Shown here: piece by piece, positions 31,829 to 37,921 of the stretch | Layout of the letters: every line of letters begins with the position of its first letter | Position numbering within the stretch: position 1 is the stretch's first letter | Assembly: GCA_051001455.1 (NCBI GenBank) | Contig: JBPCNH010000020.1 | Location: 1 to 39,356 of the forward strand | Direction of reading: 5' to 3' | Source of the DNA: JBPCNH01 sp051001455 | GTDB lineage: Bacteria > Actinomycetota > CADDZG01 > WHSQ01 | Length of the DNA stretch: 39,356 bases | Notes under the pieces: generated by a model | Seen by the model: the letters and a program-made list of their open reading frames with translations, nothing else | Told to the model about the DNA's origin: nothing | Databases searched by the model: none | Made by a program: the position numbers and the translations under genes

Positions 31829-32269
31829 CTAGCTCTTCTTGCAACCGCTCACGCTGCCCCCGTTCGAGAACACGGCAGCACCGCACCATTCAACTCCTAT
31901 ATTGGCCGTCCTGGGCACCGTCACGGTGCCGAACGCCACCGCCGTCGGGCCGGGGAGACCGCCTCCATAAGAGCCGTACGTCTTCCCTGTACTTTTGTTG
32001 TAGATGCGGCACGTGACGCTGGCACCGACCGCGACTGATCCGTTCGTAGAACTTCCCGTCGCTGTCCCGTCAACGACGAACGTGATGTCGTTGAAATTGG
32101 TGGCCGCGCCTGCGACGGCGCTACATTGACCCGTGACCGTATAGGGACCGCTCGAACTGATACCGATGGCTACCGCAGGAGTAACCGCGTGAGCCGGCGC
32201 TGCGAGAAGCATCAAAGCCCCCACCACCGATCCAACCAGACCAACCCTTCGCAAACCTTTCAGCCTCAT
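31829..32269 (-). CDS. Secreted Cys-containing beta-rich protein
   Basis: A 146-residue exported protein with a signal peptide (MRLKGLRRVGLVGSVVGALM, cleavage near AHA-VTP). The mature domain alternates Gly/Ser/Thr-rich beta strands (SSSGPYTVTGQCSAVAGAAT, FVVDGTATGSSTNGSVAVGA) with four Cys (GQCS, VTCRI, VEWCG, SGCKKS), as in small Ig-like or coat-type secreted domains. I recognise no specific family. The ATG at 32269 follows GGGAGAGAGA. The upstream region (about 32300-32345) is AT-rich, with TTGCAA and TAATGT resembling a promoter. Confidence 0.75.
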   Translation of the reverse strand: MRLKGLRRVGLVGSVVGALMLLAAPAHAVTPAVAIGISSSGPYTVTGQCSAVAGAATNFNDITFVVDGTATGSSTNGSVAVGASVTCRIYNKSTGKTYGSYGGGLPGPTAVAFGTVTVPRTANIGVEWCGAAVFSNGGSVSGCKKS

Positions 32270-32403
32270 TCTCTCTCCCTCGGCCGCATGACAAGCCATT
32301 CTCGACAGGATAATGACATTATGCAATATTCTTTGCAAGATTTTTGAAAAGGGACAGAAGAAAGGGTTTGGGTGAGAGTATCCGCCGAGATGGGAAGGAC
32401 GGG

Positions 32404-32430
32404 GGCCCGTGGCCCATATGGCCACGGGCC
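32404..32430. terminator. 11-bp stem hairpin after the small secreted peptide gene
   Basis: GGCCCGTGGCC (32404-32414) and GGCCACGGGCC (32420-32430) pair across a CATAT loop. It is 16 bp past the stop of the 41-residue peptide gene, so it probably ends that short transcript; no T tract follows. Confidence 0.6.
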
Positions 32431-32446
32431 TCGCGCCCCGCATCGA

Positions 32447-32572
32447 TCAGCAGGACTGCCAACCCAAAATCGGGATAGTGCAGCCGTCGTCTACTGGAGC
32501 TGCCAGGGCTGCTCCCGGCGCTCCCAGTAAAGAGACGGCGGCGACTAATATCACCAATGTTCTCTGGAACAT
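32447..32572 (-). CDS. 41-residue secreted peptide with two Cys (candidate signal peptide)
   Basis: The translation is a typical signal peptide, MFQRTLVILVAAVSLLGAPG followed by AALAAP, with likely cleavage after ALA. That leaves a mature peptide of about 16 residues, APVDDGCTIPILGWQSC, with Cys near each end that could form a ring. The ribosome site AGAGGAGG lies 8-9 bp before ATG 32572 and is one of the best in the window, and a hairpin follows the stop. It is divergent from an XRE-TPR regulator whose architecture is that of peptide-sensing RRNPP proteins. An export-and-sense pair is inferred; it could also be a toxin-like or bacteriocin-like peptide. Confidence 0.6.
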   Translation of the reverse strand: MFQRTLVILVAAVSLLGAPGAALAAPVDDGCTIPILGWQSC

Positions 32573-32599
32573 GATTTAACCTCCTCTCGTTAACTCGTA

Positions 32600-32640
32600 C
32601 TGTTTGCGTAGCGTGGATTACTATTTGTCAACAGGTGGGC
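32600..32640. promoter_or_regulatory. Divergent promoter region of peptide and XRE-TPR regulator
   Basis: On the minus strand a perfect -35 TTGACA (32631-32626) precedes the peptide gene with a weak TACGCA 15 bp later. On the plus strand TACTAT (32620-32625) could be a -10 for the regulator. The two promoters overlap, so one bound protein could control both. Confidence 0.4.
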
Positions 32641-32696
32641 AAGATTCCTGCTCACTAGGGGAGATTGTTGTGATGACGACGAAGGCGCTCTCGTAA

Positions 32697-33986
32697 ATGT
32701 CCCCTGGCGCGCTGTCATCCGAAGTGGGCACCAGGCTCAAGCGCCTGAGGAAGGAGCGCGGGCTGTCCCAGGCGGAACTTGCCGACCCCGTTCTGTCCCC
32801 CTCCTATCTCAGCCTCATCGAGTCCGGAGCACGGCGTCCTTCCGGAAAGGTCCTCCAGCACCTTGCCGCCCGGCTTGGGGTAGAGGCTGAGGAGCTCGTC
32901 ACCGGACGGTCCCGGAAGGACGAGATGGGACTCGACCTCCAACTGCAAGAGGCGAGGGATCATCTCCGCTTGGGGCGACTAGAGGCTGCCGCCGAGCTTG
33001 CGCAACAGGTGGCGGAACGAGCCGCGGCTTTCGAGTCCGTCAGGATCGAGGCCAAGAGCTACGAGGTCCTAGGGACTGTCGAGGAGCGCCGCGCTCGGAT
33101 AGAGAGCGCTCTCAACCTGTATGCGAGGGCGGAGGGCCTCTGGGAACCAGAGCCTCCTCATCTCGCCTTCGAGACGATGGCTGGGCTGGCGCGCTGCCAG
33201 CTGGCCCTCGGGGACCCCCGCCTCGCCGTCCACCTGCTAGAGACGTATCTCCTGCGGCTGGACCGAGAAGGTGTCCCGGACCCCATCGCTACGATGCGCG
33301 CACACTCGACCCTAGTGATCTGCTATTCAGCTCTCGGTCTCCCGGACAAGGCAGCGGCAGCTGCCGATAGAGCCGAAGCTCTTTCTCCCCGGGTACTGGA
33401 TTCCGAGCAGCTCGCCTGCATGCGGATGAACGTTGCCCGCTCCCTGTACGAGCGGGGACACATGGATGACGCTTTGGATGCGATCCGCTCGGCCGAGCAG
33501 GCCTTCCTCACACTCGGCTGGCAGGTCGACGCTGCGGCGGCGAAGCTCAACCGCTCCATAGTTCAGATCGACAAGGGAGACCTGGACCACGCGCGGATGA
33601 ACCTCACAGAGGCGCTCACGACTTACAGAGAGGCCAATCAGCCTCTCCACACCGCACGGGTACTCAACGAGCTGGGACGTCTCGAGCGCATGGCTGGCAA
33701 GCCTGATGTGGCCGTCGGGCTCCTCGAGGAGGCACAGGAGCTTCTGGGCAGCGGGGATTTCGCTGAGAGAGCACTCAACCTTCGTGAGCTTGGTTTGTGT
33801 CTTCAGGAGAAAACCCCCCACGAGGCGAAAGGCCACCTGCGGCGGGCGATCGATCTCTACCTTCTTGCCGGAGCCAGCAAGGAGGTCGCGACAACCTACA
33901 AGTTCCTGGGAGATGCTCACCGGAAAGATGGAGAGGTAGGGGACAGCGCCGATGCCTACCGGGCGGGCATAGAGGCCCTCGAATAG
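32697..33986 (+). CDS. XRE-family HTH with C-terminal TPR array (RRNPP-like regulator)
   Basis: A 429-residue protein. Residues 8-65 are an XRE helix-turn-helix (RLKRLRKERGLSQAELADPV, LSPSYLSLIESGARRPSGKV, LQHLAARLG). From about residue 78 to the end it is an array of helical hairpins of the TPR type (LQLQEARDHLRLGRLEAAAE, ALNLYARAEGLWEPEPPHLA, LVICYSALGLPDKAAAAADR, ATTYKFLGDAHRKDGEVGDS). HTH-TPR proteins of the RRNPP group bind short imported peptides and change DNA binding; others bind protein partners. It lies divergently 125 bp from a tiny secreted-peptide gene. A 7-codon frame (32673-32696) ends directly before the ATG and might couple translation. Confidence 0.88.
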   Translation: MSPGALSSEVGTRLKRLRKERGLSQAELADPVLSPSYLSLIESGARRPSGKVLQHLAARLGVEAEELVTGRSRKDEMGLDLQLQEARDHLRLGRLEAAAELAQQVAERAAAFESVRIEAKSYEVLGTVEERRARIESALNLYARAEGLWEPEPPHLAFETMAGLARCQLALGDPRLAVHLLETYLLRLDREGVPDPIATMRAHSTLVICYSALGLPDKAAAAADRAEALSPRVLDSEQLACMRMNVARSLYERGHMDDALDAIRSAEQAFLTLGWQVDAAAAKLNRSIVQIDKGDLDHARMNLTEALTTYREANQPLHTARVLNELGRLERMAGKPDVAVGLLEEAQELLGSGDFAERALNLRELGLCLQEKTPHEAKGHLRRAIDLYLLAGASKEVATTYKFLGDAHRKDGEVGDSADAYRAGIEALE

Positions 33987-34181
33987 CGGCTCGGCGCGGT
34001 AAGGAATGAACTGGACGACGATGTCATCTCCCTGCCGTCAGTTCCCGCAGGACGTGTCGACCTGGCGGAGAAGTGGAGAAGATCCTTAGGCCGGTCGGGT
34101 ACAAAGCTGGCGGGACACTGTGACGGATCAGGATCCCTACCTACGCTCTGTTCAAGAAACTCGACTCGCTTAACTAGCGGC

Positions 34182-34910
34182 CTAGCCTGCTTTCGGCGTA
34201 GATGCCAACATGGTCATAGCGATTCTCCCGTTGCGGGGATCGATAGATCGGGAGACGCCTGTCCAAATGTCGTCAGTCAGTAGCGGGAAGCCCTCACGAA
34301 TTCGCTTCCGTTCGGCTCCTGACAGCTTGGCGACTTCTTTTGTTAGGTCGACTGGAAGTCCCAGCAAGAGTGCGAGGTCGCGGGCGTGTTTCTGCCTCTC
34401 CTCCGGAACGGATACCGCCGCCCGAGCTTTGAGCAGGATTGCTCCCGCCCAATCTGGAAGTGGCACGAGGCCTTCGACGGCCTCACCGATATGGATGTGG
34501 GCTTCGATCGTTCGACTGATTGCCTGACGGCCTCCGGGCACCTCAATAGTTCGCGCTGGGGGGACCGTTGTTCGACTGGCCTCGCCGGTGTGATCGATCG
34601 AGAGCAGATCAATCTTCACGCCCCCTCTGACGAATCGATGGCCAATCCCATCGGCTGAGATGCCTTCGAGGTCGAAATCCTTCTCAAGAAGCCACGCGGA
34701 CACTGTGCGCAGGTTCAGCGCTCGGATATCGATGAGTACGTCTGTATCGCCAGTCCGAACGGGACGAGTAACGCCGTGAGATGCCGCATGCAAGATGACC
34801 ATCTGCGCGCCTACGACGGCCCAGCTGGTCGGATGAGTCTTGTAAAGGTCAAAGAGGAGGTCCCAAGCCTCGACCTCTGGACCTTCTAGTAGCGGGAGCT
34901 CTACTTCCAT
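34182..34910 (-). CDS. Nucleotidyltransferase-fold toxin-like protein (AbiEii/MNT-like)
   Basis: A 242-residue protein with a nucleotidyltransferase-like core: SWAVVGAQMVILHAASHGVT, then RTGDTDVLIDIRALNL with the acidic DxD pair, a third acid in VKIDLLSIDH, and a helical C-terminal part (RAAVSVPEERQKHARDLALL). This resembles AbiEii/MenT or DUF1814-type enzymes, which transfer nucleotides to RNA and act as toxins. The ATG overlaps the end of the HTH gene upstream by 10 bp, so both form an operon. Family placement is by motif only. It may instead act in repair or housekeeping. Confidence 0.7.
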   Translation of the reverse strand: MEVELPLLEGPEVEAWDLLFDLYKTHPTSWAVVGAQMVILHAASHGVTRPVRTGDTDVLIDIRALNLRTVSAWLLEKDFDLEGISADGIGHRFVRGGVKIDLLSIDHTGEASRTTVPPARTIEVPGGRQAISRTIEAHIHIGEAVEGLVPLPDWAGAILLKARAAVSVPEERQKHARDLALLLGLPVDLTKEVAKLSGAERKRIREGFPLLTDDIWTGVSRSIDPRNGRIAMTMLASTPKAG

Positions 34911-35944
34911 CTTGAGGAGAGCTGTTCAATTGACAGAGCGGCTAGTAAGGAGTTGATCAAGTGAGATCCTGCATCTCGACATCTTGGATCGCTGTCTTCA
35001 AGTAAATCCGCGGCCACACAAAGCCTTGGAGCGAGAGGCGGGTGCGGTTCTGGAAGCCGATCCACCACCCGCAGCAAGACGTTCTCATCCAACGACTCGG
35101 CGTCGACGAGTTGGTATTCGCTGATCACGTTCTGTTGATTTTCCGCAGAGATATATGCATCGACACTATCTCCGGGAACAAGATCAATACCGAATCTAGC
35201 TGCGGCGTGCGGGCCAGAGAGCACCAACCGCTTGTCAGAAATTAGATCCGCGAGAAAAGACGGATGGGCATAATAGGAACGAGCTTCGTCGAATCGGCTT
35301 CGAAGTGCTGCGATGTTTCTATCGTTTAGTCCTAACCGGTGCACGAACATGTTGCGAATGCTCCTCACCGACCTGGACCCTCGATCCGCCGGGCTGTTTC
35401 CGGCCAGAGCATCGAGCCATTCGTGAGCTATTTCGTAAGCGTTAACGGAAGATGACATTTCGGACGCTCGCAAGTAGCTGACTGCCTCTTGGATCCATCC
35501 GGCCAATAACTCTTCGCGACGCGAGATGAAGCTGGCACGTGAGAGCAATCTTCTCAATTCCCCGAGAGCTTCCGGGTTGTCGACCGCATCGCCAATAGGA
35601 AACTGACAGAGGGACGAGATCGACTCAGACAGCCGATCGAATGCTGCGCGTTGCTGCGCTCCAAGATTCTCGATCAACATCGGGTCATCAGCCAACCGGT
35701 GCGCGTACTCGTAGGCAGCCACGTCCGCGACTGCCGCGATGAGCCAAATGTTTTCTTTCTCATATGGCCGTCCGGCGCCTGGGGAGTGCCGGCGCCTTTG
35801 AACGATCTCGGCAGACGGAATCGCCCAGGAGTTGCCAATCCGGCGTGCGCTCAACTCCTTGTCCTCAATCAGTTGGCGTACCCGCCGAGCTGACACGCCC
35901 AGTTCTCTAGCCGCCTCCGAGACGCTCAAAAAACGATCACTCAC
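34901..35944 (-). CDS. HTH regulator with large unknown domain, partner of the nucleotidyltransferase
   Basis: A 347-residue protein. Residues 5-55 are an excisionase/MerR-type HTH (FLSVSEAARELGVSARRVRQ, then LIEDKELSARRIGNSWAIPS). Residues about 75-340 are a helical domain I do not recognise (WLIAAVADVAAYEYAHRLAD, LRRLLSRASFISRREELLAG, IRNMFVHRLGLNDRNIAALR, LVLSGPHAAARFGIDLVPGD). It overlaps the nucleotidyltransferase by 10 bp, the arrangement of an antitoxin-toxin operon with an autoregulatory DNA-binding first gene; this antitoxin would be unusually large. Three inverted repeats sit upstream at 35969-36040 as possible operators. Confidence 0.7.
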   Translation of the reverse strand: MSDRFLSVSEAARELGVSARRVRQLIEDKELSARRIGNSWAIPSAEIVQRRRHSPGAGRPYEKENIWLIAAVADVAAYEYAHRLADDPMLIENLGAQQRAAFDRLSESISSLCQFPIGDAVDNPEALGELRRLLSRASFISRREELLAGWIQEAVSYLRASEMSSSVNAYEIAHEWLDALAGNSPADRGSRSVRSIRNMFVHRLGLNDRNIAALRSRFDEARSYYAHPSFLADLISDKRLVLSGPHAAARFGIDLVPGDSVDAYISAENQQNVISEYQLVDAESLDENVLLRVVDRLPEPHPPLAPRLCVAADLLEDSDPRCRDAGSHLINSLLAALSIEQLSSRWK

Positions 35945-35968
35945 GGGGTCCTCCCAGTTGCTGTAATA

Positions 35969-36040
35969 CTACCGATGATGGTAGAGTTATTAAACCTTCC
36001 TAACACGGAAGGGTAAGTCTTTCTTCCTTAAAGGGAAGAA
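35969..36040. repeat. Three successive inverted repeats in the divergent promoter
   Basis: CTACC-GATGAT-GGTAG (35969-35984), CCTTCC-TAACAC-GGAAGG (35995-36012) and TTCTTCC-TTAAAG-GGAAGAA (36021-36040) lie one after another in the AT-rich region between the HTH gene and the CD-NTase gene. They are probable operators, possibly for the HTH protein; the last could also be a hairpin. Confidence 0.5.
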
Positions 36041-36170
36041 TAAAGAATAGTTCCGGAGAAGACAACTATGGCGAACAAATGTTCGATAATCAGCGGAGGT
36101 GCCACCGTCATCAAGATCTTGTCGCACCCCCTCGCTAAGTTGGACATAATCGCCCATGAGAGGGGGCTCA

Positions 36171-37145
36171 ATGACGGTCGGTGAAGGCTTCGACGAGTTG
36201 CAGACCAAGGTCGACGTTCCTCCTGACGTCATGCAGGTAGCTCGCCGCCGACGAGATCTTTTCCGATCAACTCTGCCCATAGCCGAAGACGTGATTGAGG
36301 TTTTCCCTTCTGGATCGTTAGCCCGGGGAACCCATAAAGACCCCCTTCACGACGTTGATCTGGTCTGCGTTTTCGATCCCGTGGCTCACCCGGATTGGGG
36401 TGACCCGGGGCCTTCCCCAGATGAGGCTTTGGGTCATCTTGGTTCGTTGATCAACGGATTCTTAGGCGCAGACGGAACCGAAGGACACGAAGTCCGTCTC
36501 GTACGCAAGCAAAACCACGCTCTGAAATGCTTCATGGACGATCCGGATGAAGAGGCGCCATTCACGGTGGACGTGACGCCGGCCCTCCGCCACAGCGAGA
36601 GAGGCTTGATCATTCCGGAACGAAAGACCCAACGCTGGATCCGCTCAGATCCTGAATACCTAGTGGAGAGAGTGGCCCGTCGCCATTCCGAGTGGGGGCA
36701 GTTCGCCAAGATGGTTCGTGCACTAAAAAGGTGGAGCACGGATCGCGAAACCGGTATGAAGTCACTCGTTGTCGAGGTCCTCGCGCTTGAGCATCTTCCG
36801 GCCCTGGATCGACCCGAAGCTCTGGCGAAGTTTTTCGCTGCGGCGACAAACGCAGTGATGGATCCGGTCGTGGATCCGGCGGGCCTTTGCGGAGAAATCC
36901 AACCAGATCTGGATCGTGACGCGGCCAGAGAGGTCATTGCGAAGGCCGCAGATAGTTCGTGGAGGGCCGTGGATGCGTTTGGGAGGGGAGAAGAGGCGTG
37001 GGCGATGTGCCTCTGGCGTGAGGTCTTCGGGTCGATTTTTCCGGAACCCGAGGGTGGCTGTGCCAAGGCGAAGGGCGCACCAGCCTTGATCACTGCCGGG
37101 CTAGCGCGCCCCAAAAGAAAAATCGTTGACGCGCCACAGGGATAG
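36171..37145 (+). CDS. CD-NTase-like nucleotidyltransferase (CBASS-type cyclase)
   Basis: A 324-residue OAS/cGAS-like nucleotidyltransferase. The active site is complete: GSLARGTHKDPLHDVDLVCV (G48-S49 motif, D61 and D63) and the third acid D134 in FTVDVTPAL. The second half is helical (RWIRSDPEYLVERVARRHSE, LVVEVLALEHLPALDRPEAL) as in bacterial CD-NTases that make cyclic di- or trinucleotide alarms on phage infection. The protein ends KIVDAPQG; a C-terminal Gly is what an E2-type partner would conjugate in type II CBASS. I prefer ATG 36171, near AGGGGG; ATG 36156 is also in frame. It is the first gene of an operon with an E2-like gene. Confidence 0.85.
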   Translation: MTVGEGFDELQTKVDVPPDVMQVARRRRDLFRSTLPIAEDVIEVFPSGSLARGTHKDPLHDVDLVCVFDPVAHPDWGDPGPSPDEALGHLGSLINGFLGADGTEGHEVRLVRKQNHALKCFMDDPDEEAPFTVDVTPALRHSERGLIIPERKTQRWIRSDPEYLVERVARRHSEWGQFAKMVRALKRWSTDRETGMKSLVVEVLALEHLPALDRPEALAKFFAAATNAVMDPVVDPAGLCGEIQPDLDRDAAREVIAKAADSSWRAVDAFGRGEEAWAMCLWREVFGSIFPEPEGGCAKAKGAPALITAGLARPKRKIVDAPQG

Positions 37146-37147
37146 GA

Positions 37148-37696
37148 ATGGAGCCGTTGCCCCGCCAAGATTGGCTTGAGGCCGAACCGCGCCGCGCATT
37201 AAAGGAACGAGAAGAAATGGTCAACGTCGCTCCAGATTTTGAATGGGTCGACGACAGTGGCGCGGGGGGATGGGAGGGTCTCGTACCAGTTTGGCCATTC
37301 GAAAGACCACCACCTCCGGAGCTCGATGCGTTCCTCGGGGGTCGAAGACTCAGAGTCCGCGTTGACTATCACCAATCGTTTCCGATGGTCGAACCGAGCA
37401 TCTTTCCGCTCGATCCCCAGCCCGAGGTTCATCAACGCACCCAAGCTCGTTGGCATGTGTTGGGAGACGGTTCCCTCTGTCTCTTGCAGAGTGCGGCTGA
37501 CTGGACAGGACGAGGTACGGCCGCAGATCTAGTTATCAAAGCGGCGGGATGGTTCCTGGAGTTCATCTTGATGCAATTGGGTGAAATCGACGAAATGACC
37601 ACCGATGGCATCGTCAACGACGCAAGCCTGGACCATCTTTTCGACGCGGCGCACTCGAATCCATCGGAGAGCAACGTGGATCAGTCCGATGGGTAG
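37148..37696 (+). CDS. Stand-alone E2-like conjugating protein (type II-short CBASS-like)
   Basis: A 182-residue protein with an E2/UBC-like core. DAFLGGRRLRVRVDYHQSFP is followed by a Pro-rich segment (VEPSIFPLDPQPEVHQRTQA) and the active-site stretch WHVLGDGSLCLLQSAADWTG with candidate catalytic C111; a helical C-terminal half follows (KAAGWFLEFILMQLGEIDEM). This matches bacterial E2-like proteins that accompany CD-NTases. No E1 domain or JAB peptidase is fused or adjacent, so it resembles the E2-only short form of type II CBASS, where the E2 conjugates or primes the cyclase through its C-terminal Gly. It starts 2 bp after the cyclase stop. Confidence 0.75.
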   Translation: MEPLPRQDWLEAEPRRALKEREEMVNVAPDFEWVDDSGAGGWEGLVPVWPFERPPPPELDAFLGGRRLRVRVDYHQSFPMVEPSIFPLDPQPEVHQRTQARWHVLGDGSLCLLQSAADWTGRGTAADLVIKAAGWFLEFILMQLGEIDEMTTDGIVNDASLDHLFDAAHSNPSESNVDQSDG

Positions 37697-37868
37697 CTGG
37701 GAGCCACAAGTAATTCTCATATCCAAGAGAGTCGCCGAGATCATCGCTTCCTGGGGTTCCAACTGGGGCTCGCTGGACCTTCACGTTGATGAGAAGGATG
37801 GAGTCGCGATGGTCTCTGGGTATTCACGGATGCAAGAACCCCAACAGAGTGACGCTCGAGTCCGCTAG
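37689..37868 (+). CDS. 59-residue orphan third gene of the CD-NTase operon
   Basis: The ATG at 37689 lies inside the end of the E2 gene (8-bp overlap, ATGGGTAG), a strong sign of cotranslation. The product begins MGSWEPQVILISKRVAEIIA, then SWGSNWGSLDLHVDEKDGVA and a short polar tail to DARVR. It has no signal peptide, membrane helix, nuclease or hydrolase motif, and no terminal Gly, so it is not obviously a ubiquitin-like substrate. I recognise no family. Given its place, it may be a regulator, an E2 cofactor or part of the effector; a chance frame is possible. Confidence 0.5.
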   Translation: MGSWEPQVILISKRVAEIIASWGSNWGSLDLHVDEKDGVAMVSGYSRMQEPQQSDARVR

Positions 37869-37921
37869 ATCGTCCAACGGCCAGGCCAGTCATTGCTTGA
37901 GGGGACGAAAGGTAGACAACG

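Noticed and set aside
32673..32696. Seven-codon leader frame (MTTKALS) ending at the XRE-TPR start
   Set aside because: Too short to separate from chance; mentioned only as possible translational coupling.
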